This document shows, in pieces, positions 23,903 through 32,823 of a stretch of 64,000 nucleotides of DNA. Made by a program: the position numbers and the translations under genes. Under the pieces are notes generated by a model. That model had not been told where the DNA came from, made no database searches, and saw only the letters and a list, made by a program, of their open reading frames with translations. This DNA is from Sphingomonas_D zeicaulis (lineage in GTDB: Bacteria; Pseudomonadota; Alphaproteobacteria; Sphingomonadales; Sphingomonadaceae): NCBI RefSeq assembly GCF_050433225.1, contig NZ_JBNPXQ010000003.1, positions 62,001 to 126,000 on the forward strand, read 5' to 3'. Position 1 is the first letter of the stretch, and every line of letters starts with the position of its first letter.

Positions 23903-24781
23903 ATGACGAGCACCAGCATCCCGATCCCGCTCTCCCAAGGTTTCAATTGTGACGACGCCGCGGCGGCCGGAACCTTGTCGGCCTTGGCACTGCGCTGGAG
24001 CGCCCGTTGCCTGATGGCGACGAGTTGGGTCAGCGGCGCCATCTTCGCGGGCTATATCATCACCTTCTTCGGCGGTGTGGCGCTGGGCGGTGCTGGCGCG
24101 CGCTGGAACGAGTCCCTGCCCGACCTCTATGATGGCCGTTCGCTGGCCACGACCGTAGCGATCGGCGCCCATTTCATCGCCGGCGGCGTGCTGCTGCTGA
24201 TCGGCCCCATCCAGTTGATCGCCGGCGTGCGACAGCGCCTGCCCACGCTCCACCGCGGGCTGGGCCGGATCTACGTCGGTTCGGCCGGGCTGGCCGGGCT
24301 GGGCGGGATCGGCTTCATCCTGGGGCGCGGCACGATCGGCGGGCCGCTGATGGATATCGGCTTCGGCATTTATGGCGCGTTGATGGCGCTGTGCGCCGCG
24401 ATGGCCTACGTTCACGCCCGGGCTCGCAATATCGGCGTGCATCGTGGATGGGCGATCCGGCTGTTTGCTCTGACCGTCGGCTCCTGGCTCTACCGGATGG
24501 AATATGGCGCCTGGATTGCGCTGACCGGCGGCGCGGGTATCGGCGACAGCTTCAACGGCTGGTTCGACGCGATCATGATGTTCTTCTTCTACGTCCCCAA
24601 CATGATCGTCGTCGAACTGTTCATCCGCGGTCGCCGGCGAGATCGCGGAACGGCGATCGGGCTGGGGACGACGCTTGTGCTGCTGCTCGCCAGCTTCTTC
24701 ATCGTCTTCGCGACATGGACCTTCACCATGCGAAGCTGGGGCCCGCGAATGATCAGCGGCATCGCCACGGCAACACGATAG
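23903..24781 (+). CDS. DUF2306 family multi-pass membrane protein
   Basis: 292 residues from the ATG at 23903; the ribosome-binding site is weak, so the start is provisional. Seven or so hydrophobic helices: WVSGAIFAGYIITFFGGVAL, ATTVAIGAHFIAGGVLLLIG, YVGSAGLAGLGGIGFILG and others. The core RQRLPTLHRGLGRIYVGSAG contains the H-R-x-x-G turn of DUF2306. The function is unknown. This is the second member of this family in the window; the other is the short version beside the LytTR regulator. A PmtA-like gene follows 130 bp downstream. Confidence 0.8.
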   Translation: MTSTSIPIPLSQGFNCDDAAAAGTLSALALRWSARCLMATSWVSGAIFAGYIITFFGGVALGGAGARWNESLPDLYDGRSLATTVAIGAHFIAGGVLLLIGPIQLIAGVRQRLPTLHRGLGRIYVGSAGLAGLGGIGFILGRGTIGGPLMDIGFGIYGALMALCAAMAYVHARARNIGVHRGWAIRLFALTVGSWLYRMEYGAWIALTGGAGIGDSFNGWFDAIMMFFFYVPNMIVVELFIRGRRRDRGTAIGLGTTLVLLLASFFIVFATWTFTMRSWGPRMISGIATATR

Positions 24782-24912
24782 GCGTGCCGGCGCACCCGAA
24801 ACATGGCCAAATCACGCACATGGATTGACAATGGGCACCACTACGGTGCTGACAGACACACCCCTCCTCAGGCTTCGAAACCATGCCCCGTCCCGCTTCG
24901 AGAACCCTTTCC

Positions 24913-25488
24913 ATGAATCGACAACCCGTCGCCGAAACCTTCGGCTTCTTTCGGGCCTGGCTGAGGAATCCGCTTGGCGTCGCCGCCATTGCGCCATCGG
25001 GCAATGTTCTTGCCGAACTGATCACGTCGCGCATCTCGCCGGAAACCGGCCCCGTAATCGAGCTTGGCCCAGGCACCGGCGTGTTCACCCGGGCGCTGGT
25101 GGCGCGCGGCGTGCGGCAGGAGGATCTGGCGCTGATCGAGTTCGAGGCGCATTTCGCAGCGGCGCTGAACCTCCGCTATCCGCATGCGAGCACGCTCAGG
25201 ATGGACGCCGCCCGGCTGCACATGGTCGAACTGTTCGGCGGTCGACAGGCCGGCGCTGTGGTCAGCGGGCTACCACTTCTATCGATGCCCGTGCGCAAGG
25301 TTGCCGCCATTCTGGCCGCCACGTTCCGTAAGCTGACGCCCGAAGGCGCTGTGTACCAATTCACCTATGGGCCACGCTGCCCGGTGCCGCCGCTCGTGCT
25401 CGATCGGCTCGACCTGCGTGCGCAGCGCATCGGCGGAACGCTCGCGAACCTGCCGCCCGCGTCGGTCTATCGGATCGATCGGCGGTAG
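24913..25488 (+). CDS. PmtA-like phospholipid N-methyltransferase
   Basis: 191 residues from the ATG at 24913 (an in-frame ATG at 24883 is possible). FFRAWLRNPLGVAAIAPSGN followed by the SAM motif VIELGPGTGVFTRAL is characteristic of the rhizobial/sphingomonad PmtA type, which methylates phosphatidylethanolamine towards phosphatidylcholine or its mono/dimethyl forms at the inner membrane. SGLPLLSMPVRKV and YQFTYGPRCPVP follow the same family pattern. A TTGACA at 24825-24830 could be a -35 element but I cannot place a matching -10. Confidence 0.82.
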   Translation: MNRQPVAETFGFFRAWLRNPLGVAAIAPSGNVLAELITSRISPETGPVIELGPGTGVFTRALVARGVRQEDLALIEFEAHFAAALNLRYPHASTLRMDAARLHMVELFGGRQAGAVVSGLPLLSMPVRKVAAILAATFRKLTPEGAVYQFTYGPRCPVPPLVLDRLDLRAQRIGGTLANLPPASVYRIDRR

Positions 25489-25541
25489 GAGAGGGAAGGA
25501 TCTCCGCCCCGGCGCGCAGCGTCGGGACGGAGATCGGTTCG

Positions 25542-27671
25542 TTATCCTGCCAGGAACGGCAGCTTACGGGTGGGCGCACCCGTCAACGCAAGCATCGCAT
25601 TTGCCACGGCCGGCGCGATCGGCGGAACGCCCGGTTCGCCCATGCCGGTCGGGCGGTTGGTGGAGGGCAGGATGTGCGTTTCGATCGCCGGCATCTCATT
25701 CATCCGCAGTACGCGGTAGCGATCAAAATTGGTTTCCTGGACGATACCGTTCTTCAGCGTCACCGCGCCATAAAGCGCTGCCGAAAGGCCAAACCCGATC
25801 CCGCCTTCCATCTGCGCCCGGATCTGGTCGGGCGCGATCGCGATGCCGCAATCGACCACCGCGGTCACGCGGCGGACGATCGGGCGGCCATCCTCGATGC
25901 GCACTTCGGCGACCTGGCCGACCACCGTGCCGAACGCCTCATGGATCGCCATGCCACGCGCCCAGCCCGACTCCAGCGGCGTGCCCCAGCCGGCCTTGCG
26001 GCAGAGTTCGTCGAGCACGGCCAGCCGGCGTGTCGCGCCGGCCTTGCGATAGAGCGCGCGGCGATAGTCCGCCGGGTCCCGACCTACACGGCGCGCGAGC
26101 TGGTCGACGATATGCTCCATTACCATGCCGTTGTAGGAATGGCCGACCGATCGCCAGAAGCTGACCGTTACGGGATAGTCCGGCGTGAAAAGTTTGCCGT
26201 CGACCAAGGTGGCGGAGGCGAAATAGGGTGAATCCTTGACGCCCTCCGAAGCGACATCATTGCCGACGGGCAACAGCGATTGCGCCACGATATGGTGGCG
26301 CCAGCGCGCAGGGAAGCCATCCGCCCCCAGTTCTATCCAGGCGCGCTGATGGACCATCGGCCGGAAGCAGCCCGCCGCCATCTCATCCTCACGAGTCCAT
26401 ATCAGCTTGATCGGACGGCCTTCGACGCGTTTGGCGACGCGCAGGCATTCGACGAGATAGTCGGAGGTCATCAGTCCGCGCCGCCCGAAGGATCCGCCGG
26501 CGGGCAGCACCTCGATATCCACCTTGCCGGGCAGCGTGAGCGCCACCCGGGCAGCATGGACCTGATCGACCGTCGGCAATTGGCTGGCCGAGACGATCTT
26601 GACATCCCAACCGTTGACCTGCGCGACGCAGTTCATCGTCTCCATCGGCGCGTGGGCAAGATAGGGGAAGTCCATCACGAATTCGATCGCGTCACTGCCG
26701 AATGCCGCTGCTTCGGGATCGTCGCCCTTGTCCTGAAAGCGACGCGGCTCGAGCTCGGTGCGTCCGGCCGCCGCGTCCTGATAGTAGCGGTTCAGTTCGT
26801 CCGACGAGCGCATTTCGGCTGCGCTGTCGTCCCATTCGACGCGCAAGGCGTCGCGGCCCCGGCGGGCAGCGAACATCGTCTCGGCGACCACGGCGACGCC
26901 AGTCTCGATCGCGAACACGCCGACGACGCCACTGATCCTGCGCGCGTTGCTTGCATCGAAGCGTGCCAGCTTGCCGCCGAAGCGCGGACTGTGTGCAACA
27001 AGCGCGGTGAGCATGCCCGGCAGTTGGACATCCTGCACATAGAGCTGCGTGCCGTGGCTCTTGGGCGCGCTATCCTTCCGCCGCACCCGATCGGTGCCGA
27101 TGAGGCGATACGCGTCCGGCGCCTTGAGCACCGGCTGCTCGGGCGGCGTCTGGCGCGCGGCCTCGGCGAGCAGTTCAGCGAAGCTCGCCGCACGCCGCGA
27201 CGACGGGTGCATCACCACTCCATCGCGCACCGCGATCGCTGCGGCTGGCACGTTCCATCGCGCGGCGGCAGCGGCAACGAACATCGCGCGCGCGGCGGCC
27301 CCTGCCTGGCGAAGCGTATCCCAATTGCCCGCGACCGATCCCGAGCCCGCCGTGATCTGCGCGCCATAGGCCCGGAAATTGCCGTGCGCGTCGATCACCC
27401 GCACCCGATCCCAGTTCGCATCGAGTTCCTCGGCCACCATCGCGGCGAGGCCGGCATGGATGCCCTGCCCCATTTCGTGCTGCTTGTTGACGATCGTCAC
27501 CCAGCCATCCTGCGCGATGCGGATGAACGGGCCGAAGACGCTCGGCTCGGGGTCACTGCCGCCGCCTTGCAGGATCGCTCCGGCGACCTGCATCGGATGC
27601 GTCGCGGTATAGCCGACGACCAGCGCACCTCCGACAAGGGTGCCGCCAAGGATCATGCGGCGGCGCGTCAT
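25542..27671 (-). CDS. iorB: molybdenum hydroxylase large subunit (isoquinoline 1-oxidoreductase beta / xanthine dehydrogenase family)
   Basis: About 709 residues from the ATG at 27671. The N-terminus TRRRMILGGTLVGGALVVGY resembles a Tat signal, as expected for a periplasmic cofactor-loaded enzyme; the frame is open to 27776, so the start is uncertain. Mo-pterin domain motifs: NKQHEMGQGIHAGLAAMVAEEL, GSGSVAGNWDTLRQAGAAAR, PAGGSFGRRG and, at the end, GMGEPGVPP holding the conserved active-site Glu. It oxidises an aldehyde or N-heterocycle, substrate unknown. It is third in an operon with the 2Fe-2S subunit and a cytochrome c. Confidence 0.88.
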   Translation of the reverse strand: MTRRRMILGGTLVGGALVVGYTATHPMQVAGAILQGGGSDPEPSVFGPFIRIAQDGWVTIVNKQHEMGQGIHAGLAAMVAEELDANWDRVRVIDAHGNFRAYGAQITAGSGSVAGNWDTLRQAGAAARAMFVAAAAARWNVPAAAIAVRDGVVMHPSSRRAASFAELLAEAARQTPPEQPVLKAPDAYRLIGTDRVRRKDSAPKSHGTQLYVQDVQLPGMLTALVAHSPRFGGKLARFDASNARRISGVVGVFAIETGVAVVAETMFAARRGRDALRVEWDDSAAEMRSSDELNRYYQDAAAGRTELEPRRFQDKGDDPEAAAFGSDAIEFVMDFPYLAHAPMETMNCVAQVNGWDVKIVSASQLPTVDQVHAARVALTLPGKVDIEVLPAGGSFGRRGLMTSDYLVECLRVAKRVEGRPIKLIWTREDEMAAGCFRPMVHQRAWIELGADGFPARWRHHIVAQSLLPVGNDVASEGVKDSPYFASATLVDGKLFTPDYPVTVSFWRSVGHSYNGMVMEHIVDQLARRVGRDPADYRRALYRKAGATRRLAVLDELCRKAGWGTPLESGWARGMAIHEAFGTVVGQVAEVRIEDGRPIVRRVTAVVDCGIAIAPDQIRAQMEGGIGFGLSAALYGAVTLKNGIVQETNFDRYRVLRMNEMPAIETHILPSTNRPTGMGEPGVPPIAPAVANAMLALTGAPTRKLPFLAG

Positions 27672-27735
27672 CGCGAAGCGTCGGCCGGGGGTGGAGGCTG
27701 CGGTCACAGGCGGTCTCGCGCGAAGGAGGGAAAGA

Positions 27736-28404
27736 TCATGCCGGGCAGCGCCCGCCGGTTTCGAGCCATGCCGCAATCAGCACGCCGAATTCGGCCTGGG
27801 TGCCGGGGGCCGGGGTGCGGCCGCCGCCGGGATGCCAGGCCCAGCCGACCAGCGCATCTTCCGCCATGTGATGGAGCAGTGCCTCGCGTCCCATATGCGC
27901 CCGCGCGGGATCGAGCAGTTGGCGGCAGATGTCGCCGAGCGACTTACCCTGCCAGGCCATCTCGATCGGTGCGAGCCGCCACTTCGGGTTGCCAGGCACG
28001 CCCGCGGCGTCGAAATTCGCCGCCTGATGGCAGGTCGTGCACCGCAACGTCTGCGTTCCACCACCATCGGTGCCGCGCACCACCAATGGCGAATGCGGGC
28101 GCATCGCGTCGGTTTGCGTCGGGCTATCGGTGCGGGGGTGGCAATTGAGGCAACGCGGGTGGCGGATCACGCGGCCGGCTTCCTCGAACAGCGCGACTGA
28201 GCGCGCCGCCGGATCTTCGATCGCCGCGAAGTCGGCAACCGGCCTGAGATGCACTATCTGCGCCTCGGTCCGGGCGGGCGGCACTGCCTCGCTTTCAGGC
28301 ATGGTCTGCGGCCACAGCGCGACGGCAAGGAAAAGAATGCCGACGGCGACCAGCGCTGCGACGATGGAGAGGCAGCCGAAGCGGCGGCGGCGGCTGGCGT
28401 TCAT
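27736..28404 (-). CDS. membrane-anchored diheme cytochrome c of the Mo hydroxylase
   Basis: 222 residues; its ATG overlaps the stop of the iron-sulfur subunit (ATGA). An N-terminal helix (FGCLSIVAALVAVGILFLAVAL) anchors it in the inner membrane facing the periplasm. Two heme c sites are present: CLNCH at residues 85-89 and CTTCH at 122-126. It should pass electrons from the 2Fe-2S subunit to the respiratory chain. The partner large subunit is encoded next, and its start region overlaps or abuts this gene's end. Confidence 0.85.
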   Translation of the reverse strand: MNASRRRRFGCLSIVAALVAVGILFLAVALWPQTMPESEAVPPARTEAQIVHLRPVADFAAIEDPAARSVALFEEAGRVIRHPRCLNCHPRTDSPTQTDAMRPHSPLVVRGTDGGGTQTLRCTTCHQAANFDAAGVPGNPKWRLAPIEMAWQGKSLGDICRQLLDPARAHMGREALLHHMAEDALVGWAWHPGGGRTPAPGTQAEFGVLIAAWLETGGRCPA

Positions 28405-28874
28405 ACCCGCGATGGCCCGTCGAGCGCCGCGGCGGCATCGTGGATGGCGGCGCGGATGCGGTTGTAGGTGGCGCAGCGGCAGATATTGCCGCTCATCGCC
28501 AGATCGATGTCGGCATCGGCGGGTGCCGGGGTGGTGCGCAGCAGTGCCACCGCGCTCATGATCTGGCCGGACTGACAGAAGCCGCACTGCGGCACGTCGC
28601 GTGCGACCCAGGCGTTGCGAAGGGCATCGGCCTCCGCACCGGCGACCGCCTCGATCGTGACGACCTTCGCGCTGCCGACGGCGGCCAGCGGGAGCGAACA
28701 GGATCGCACCGGCCGGCCATCGAGATGCACGGTGCAGGCGCCGCATTGCGCGACGCCGCAACCATATTTGGTGCCCGTGAGCCGCAGCGTATCGCGCAAA
28801 ACCCACAGCAGGGGCGTCTGTCCGTCCTCATTCACGCGATGCGAGCGGCCGTTGATGGAAAGATCATAGGACAT
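28401..28874 (-). CDS. iorA: (2Fe-2S) subunit of molybdenum hydroxylase
   Basis: 157 residues with both iron-sulfur clusters of the family. The plant-type ferredoxin cluster is at Cys39, 44, 47 and 59 (YGCGVAQCGACTVHLDG then SC). The second cluster is at Cys97, 100, 132 and 134 (QCGFCQSGQ and GNICRCATYNRI). It transfers electrons from the Mo centre to the cytochrome encoded next. First gene of the three-gene minus-strand operon; the 130 bp upstream to the GNAT gene should hold the promoter. Confidence 0.92.
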   Translation of the reverse strand: MSYDLSINGRSHRVNEDGQTPLLWVLRDTLRLTGTKYGCGVAQCGACTVHLDGRPVRSCSLPLAAVGSAKVVTIEAVAGAEADALRNAWVARDVPQCGFCQSGQIMSAVALLRTTPAPADADIDLAMSGNICRCATYNRIRAAIHDAAAALDGPSRV

Positions 28875-29004
28875 GGGGGGTGATTAGGCCGGGCGGCGGC
28901 GCCGGCGAACACCGGTTCCTTCAGAAAATTTGCCCGATCCTACGGCGTCGAGCCACCATCGGCGCGGATCGGTGCAGGCTCTCGCCTACCCCGGGGGATT
29001 TCGT

Positions 29005-29505
29005 TCAGAGCAGATAGAGATCGGTGTCCGGATCGCCACCATGGCGGCGTTCGGCCAGCCGGAAGCCGCGACGCGTAAGAAGACGGATCGACGCCGCGTT
29101 TGCCGGGTCCACGGTGGCGCGCAGTGGCGCAATACCGCGTTCCACCGCGATCGCGATCAACGCGTCGAGCAGTTCGCCGCCGAATCCCTGCCCCCAATGG
29201 GCAGCGCCGAGCCCGTAGATAATTTCCTCGCTGCCATCGCCAGGGCGCGCAAAGCCGGCCCAGCCGATCGGTGCGCCACCGCTGCGCCGCACGACCGCTC
29301 CGGTGCCAAAGCCGTGAAGCTCAAGGTTGACGCGCGATCGCTCCACCCACAGCGCGGCGTCGGCAGCGCTCAGCGGCCCGCCATCGCCCACGAAGCGGTA
29401 AACCTGCGGATCGGCGAACAGCGCCACCAGAACGGGCGCATCACTGGGCTCGAAGGGCCGGATAACCAGCCGCGGCGTTTCTATTGCGGCAGCGAGGATC
29501 ATCAC
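29005..29505 (-). CDS. RimJ/RimL-type GNAT acetyltransferase
   Basis: 166 residues. The pattern ETPRLVIRPFEPSDAPVLVALF at the N-terminus, GWAGFARPGDGSEEIIYGLG, the acetyl-CoA loop HWGQGFGGELLDALI and PANAASIRLLTRRGFRL at the C-terminus match the Acetyltransf_3 group (ribosomal protein or small-molecule acetylation). The substrate cannot be told. It lies downstream of pyrG on the same strand, with a GC-rich palindrome between, so it may be expressed independently. Confidence 0.85.
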   Translation of the reverse strand: MMILAAAIETPRLVIRPFEPSDAPVLVALFADPQVYRFVGDGGPLSAADAALWVERSRVNLELHGFGTGAVVRRSGGAPIGWAGFARPGDGSEEIIYGLGAAHWGQGFGGELLDALIAIAVERGIAPLRATVDPANAASIRLLTRRGFRLAERRHGGDPDTDLYLL

Positions 29506-29518
29506 CGCCCCTCCCCGT

Positions 29519-29541
29519 CCCCTCCCGCAAAGCGGAAGGGA
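29519..29541. repeat. GC-rich palindromic repeat unit
   Basis: CCCCTCCCGC - AAA - GCGGAAGGGA, a near-perfect hairpin between pyrG and the GNAT gene. It is the same family as the units at 40490, 40570, 55307, 61289 and 61364. It may end the pyrG transcript. Confidence 0.6.
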
Positions 29542-29547
29542 AACCGA

Positions 29548-31182
29548 TCAGACCAGCCGGCTCTGCTTGACCGCGGCTTCGATGAAGCTCTTGAACAGGG
29601 GATGCGGGTCGAACGGCTTGGACTTGAGTTCCGGATGGAACTGCACGCCGACGAACCAGGGATGATCCGGCCGCTCGATGATCTCGGGCAGCGCGCCGTC
29701 GGGCGACATGCCGGAGAAGATCAGCCCGCCTTTTTCGAGCGGCTCGCGATAGTGGACGTTGACCTCGTAGCGATGGCGATGGCGTTCCGAGATGTCGGTG
29801 CCGCCATAGATCGCCGAGACGTGGCTGTTGCCGTCGAGCACAGCCTCATAGGCGCCCAGCCGCATGGTGCCGCCCAGATCGCCGCCCGCCTCGCGCTTCT
29901 GCAGGCCGTCCGCCGTCATCCATTCCTCGATCAGGCCGACAACGGGCTCGTCGGTCGGGCCGAACTCGGTGGTGGAGGCGTTGGCGATGCCGGCGGTATT
30001 CCGCGCGCCTTCGATGCAGGCCATCTGCATGCCGAGGCAGATACCGAAGAACGGTGCCTGGCGTTCGCGGGCGAAGCGCACCGCGGCGATCTTGCCTTCC
30101 GAACCACGTTCCCCGAAGCCGCCGGGCACGAGGATGCCGTGCATCGGTTCAAGATAGGCTGCGATATCCGAATCATCCTGCTCGAACAGTTCGGCATCGA
30201 GCCACTGGATGTTGACCTTCACCCGGTTGGCGATGCCGCCATGGACCAGTGCCTCGTTCAGCGACTTGTAGGCATCGGCCAGCCCCACATATTTGCCGAC
30301 GACGCCGATCGTGACTTCGCCTTCGGGATTGGTGAGCCGATCCATGATGTCGGTCCAGCGGCCGAGATGCGGCGCCGGGCCGACCTCGACGCCGAATGCG
30401 TTGAGCACCGCTAGGTCAAGACCTTCGGCATGATATTGCACCGGCACGTCGTAGATGCTGCGCGCATCGAGCGCGGGGATCACGGCTTCCTTGGGCACGT
30501 TGCAGAACAGCGCGATCTTCGCGCGCTCGCTGTCGGGCAGCGGGCGTTCGCAGCGGCAAACCAGCACGTCCGGCTGGATACCGAGCGAGGTGAGGTCGCG
30601 CACGCTGTGCTGGGTCGGTTTGGTCTTCAGCTCGCCGGCGGCCGCAATGTAGGGCACCAGCGTGACGTGGACGAAGATCGAATTGTTGCGGCCGAGATCG
30701 TTCCGCAACTGACGGATCGCCTCCATGAACGGCAGCGATTCGATGTCGCCGACGGTGCCGCCGATCTCGCACAGCACGAAGTCGACATCGTCGGTATCGG
30801 CGCGCGCGAATTCCTTGATCGCGTCGGTCACGTGCGGGATCACCTGCACGGTGGCGCCAAGATAGTCGCCACGCCGTTCCTTGGCGATGATCTGCTGGTA
30901 GATCCGGCCCGAGGTGATGTTGTCCGCCTGGCGGCTGGGAACGCCGGTGAAGCGCTCATAATGGCCGAGGTCGAGGTCGGTTTCGGCCCCGTCATCGGTC
31001 ACATAGACTTCGCCATGCTGATAGGGGCTCATCGTCCCCGGATCGACATTGAGATAGGGATCGAATTTGCGAATTCGAACCTTGTAGCCGCGTGCCTGGA
31101 GCAATGCGCCAAGGCTGGCTGCCATCAGGCCTTTGCCCAAGGATGACACCACGCCGCCGGTGATGAAAATGAACCGCGCCAT
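29548..31182 (-). CDS. pyrG: CTP synthase
   Basis: 544 residues from MARFIFITGG (an ATG three codons upstream is possible). It aminates UTP to CTP using glutamine. The synthetase domain begins with ITGGVVSSLGKGLMAASLG (ATP loop) and carries SPYQHGEVYVTDDGAETDLDLGHYERF. The C-terminal class I amidotransferase domain contains GILVPGGFGERG, the nucleophile in FFGICLGMQMACIEG and the His-x-Glu end in GVQFHPELKSKPFDPHPLF. It lies downstream of secG on the same strand, about 100 bp apart. Confidence 0.98.
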   Translation of the reverse strand: MARFIFITGGVVSSLGKGLMAASLGALLQARGYKVRIRKFDPYLNVDPGTMSPYQHGEVYVTDDGAETDLDLGHYERFTGVPSRQADNITSGRIYQQIIAKERRGDYLGATVQVIPHVTDAIKEFARADTDDVDFVLCEIGGTVGDIESLPFMEAIRQLRNDLGRNNSIFVHVTLVPYIAAAGELKTKPTQHSVRDLTSLGIQPDVLVCRCERPLPDSERAKIALFCNVPKEAVIPALDARSIYDVPVQYHAEGLDLAVLNAFGVEVGPAPHLGRWTDIMDRLTNPEGEVTIGVVGKYVGLADAYKSLNEALVHGGIANRVKVNIQWLDAELFEQDDSDIAAYLEPMHGILVPGGFGERGSEGKIAAVRFARERQAPFFGICLGMQMACIEGARNTAGIANASTTEFGPTDEPVVGLIEEWMTADGLQKREAGGDLGGTMRLGAYEAVLDGNSHVSAIYGGTDISERHRHRYEVNVHYREPLEKGGLIFSGMSPDGALPEIIERPDHPWFVGVQFHPELKSKPFDPHPLFKSFIEAAVKQSRLV

Positions 31183-31221
31183 GGGAATCAACGCCTAGCC
31201 CGAGTTGGTCGATGGGGACAA

Positions 31222-31239
31222 GCGCGCGAATCCGCGCGC
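31222..31239. repeat. small inverted repeat between secG and pyrG
   Basis: Perfect GCGCGCG - AATC - CGCGCGC hairpin in the ~100 bp spacer between secG and pyrG. The T-run is on the plus-strand side only, so it would not be a classical terminator for the minus-strand secG transcript. Confidence 0.3.
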
Positions 31240-31285
31240 CTGCATTTTTACGGTCGAAAGAGCGCCCGAAAGCGCCGAACGATGC

Positions 31286-31675
31286 TTATTGCGCCGGCGC
31301 GGAGCCGTTGGCCGGAGCCGCAGCGTTGTCCGCGCCCGCGCCCTGTGCCGCGGCGGCGAGCGGATCGTCGCTCACAGGTGCGGGTGCCGCCGGCGCGCTC
31401 TGCTGCGACGGCTGCCGGGCGAGCGAAGTATCGATGTCGCCGGTGCGATTGCTGACCGAGGCCAGCGCCGCGATCGCGATCGAAAGCACGATGAAGATCG
31501 TCGCGAGTATCGTCGTCGACCGCGTCAGGAAGTCCGCCGCGCCGCGCGCCGACATCAGCCCCGTGGGGCTGCCGCCCATGCCGAGCCCGCCGCCTTCGGA
31601 ACGCTGGACGAGAATCACGCCCACCAATGCGAGGGTAATCAGCGCGTGAACGACGAGGAGAAAGGTGAACAGCAT
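31286..31675 (-). CDS. secG: preprotein translocase subunit SecG
   Basis: 129 residues from the ATG at 31675; an open frame further upstream is not SecG-like. The pattern is classic: helix 1 LFTFLLVVHALITLALVGVILVQ, then SEGGGLGMGGSPTGLMSARGAADFLTR, then helix 2 STTILATIFIVLSIAIAALAS. A long Ala/Pro-rich tail follows, as is usual in alphaproteobacteria. It assists SecYE in protein export. Upstream it is divergent from the first TraB/GumN gene. Confidence 0.95.
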   Translation of the reverse strand: MLFTFLLVVHALITLALVGVILVQRSEGGGLGMGGSPTGLMSARGAADFLTRSTTILATIFIVLSIAIAALASVSNRTGDIDTSLARQPSQQSAPAAPAPVSDDPLAAAAQGAGADNAAAPANGSAPAQ

Positions 31676-31868
31676 GGGGCTCGATCTGACGATGCGTGGG
31701 ATTGCCGGCGACATAGCGAGAGGGGGGCCACTGTTCAACCGGCATCGTTCACATGCGTTGCCCGCGACTGATGCGGTGGGTGCCGGATCGCCCCTTCGCC
31801 TTTGCCCTTGCATCCCCTATCTGCGGAGTACCCGTCGCCGATCCCCGACCCTTTGCCAAGGAGACTGC

Positions 31869-32783
31869 ATGAACCGCATCTATCGCGCCGTTGCCGCGAC
31901 AGCCCTGTCCCTGGGATTGTTGTTCGGCCCGGCCGCGGCGGCGCAGGCCCCCTCGGCACCTGCTGCTGCGCCGCGCCGCGCCAATCCGGCGCTGTGGGTG
32001 GTGAAGGACCGTGACACCACCATCTACCTGTTCGGGACTTTCCACCTGCTGCCCTCCGGCTACAGCTGGTTCGACGGCGGCGTGAAGAAGGCATTCGATT
32101 CGTCGAGCGAGCTCGTCACCGAAGCGATCGACCCCGATGCCAAGACGCTACAGCCGCTGATGATGCGGCTGGCGATCAACCGTGACGGGCCGCCGTTGAC
32201 GCAGAAGCTCTCGCCCAAGGCGCAGGCCGATTACCGCAAGGCGATGGCGGAACTGGAACTGCCCGTCGATATGTTCGAGCCGTTCGATCCCTGGGCGGCC
32301 GCGCTGAACATTCAGGTGACCCTGTTCCAGAAGATGGGCTTCGGCCCGGATTCCGGCGCCGAAACCATTCTCAACGACGCGGCGAAGGCGGGCGGCAAGA
32401 CGCGCAAGGAACTGGAGGGCGCCGAGCTTCAGATCCGCATCTTTGATGCGATGCCCGAACGCACGCAGATCGCGCTGCTCGAAAGCACCGTGCAGTCTAT
32501 CCCCGAGCAACGCGCGGTACTCGACCGGATGCTGGCAAGCTGGGCAAGGGGTGATGCCAAGACCTTGAGCAGCTTGATGAACGAGTCGCTGGAGGAAACG
32601 CCGGAACTCTACAAGATCATGGTGACCGACCGGAACGCACGCTGGGCGCAATGGATCGAGCGCCGCATGCAGCAGCCCGGCACCGTGTTCGTCGCAGTAG
32701 GCGCCGCGCATCTCGCCGGCACCGGCAGCGTGCAGGATTATTTGAAAGCACGGAAGCTGAGGGCCAAGCGCGTCAAATATTGA
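31869..32783 (+). CDS. TraB/GumN family protein, exported (copy 1)
   Basis: 304 residues from the ATG at 31869 (AAGGAG 7 nt upstream). Signal peptide AVAATALSLGLLFGPAAAAQA. The TraB/GumN pattern has an early GTFHLLPSGYSW and a late GTVFVAVGAAHLAGTGSVQDYL, whose conserved His and Gly-rich turns resemble the putative metallo-hydrolase centre of TIKI/TraB proteins. The bacterial role is unknown; the family is linked to xanthan clusters only by name. A second copy follows 40 bp downstream. Confidence 0.85.
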   Translation: MNRIYRAVAATALSLGLLFGPAAAAQAPSAPAAAPRRANPALWVVKDRDTTIYLFGTFHLLPSGYSWFDGGVKKAFDSSSELVTEAIDPDAKTLQPLMMRLAINRDGPPLTQKLSPKAQADYRKAMAELELPVDMFEPFDPWAAALNIQVTLFQKMGFGPDSGAETILNDAAKAGGKTRKELEGAELQIRIFDAMPERTQIALLESTVQSIPEQRAVLDRMLASWARGDAKTLSSLMNESLEETPELYKIMVTDRNARWAQWIERRMQQPGTVFVAVGAAHLAGTGSVQDYLKARKLRAKRVKY

Positions 32784-32823
32784 CGGCCCGCCCTGCCCAG
32801 CCCGCCCGAAACAAGGTTCCCCG

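Noticed and set aside
24825..24850. TTGACA as a -35 element before the PmtA-like gene
   Set aside because: No acceptable -10 at 16-18 bp; not reported as a promoter.
26280..28148. 622-codon frame antisense to the Mo hydroxylase genes
   Set aside because: No domain, overlaps two strong minus-strand genes with cofactor motifs.
31061..31085. GGTTCGAATT-like stretch suggesting a tRNA T-arm (minus strand)
   Set aside because: It lies inside the pyrG coding sequence and no acceptor or anticodon stem can be built. No tRNA was found in the window.
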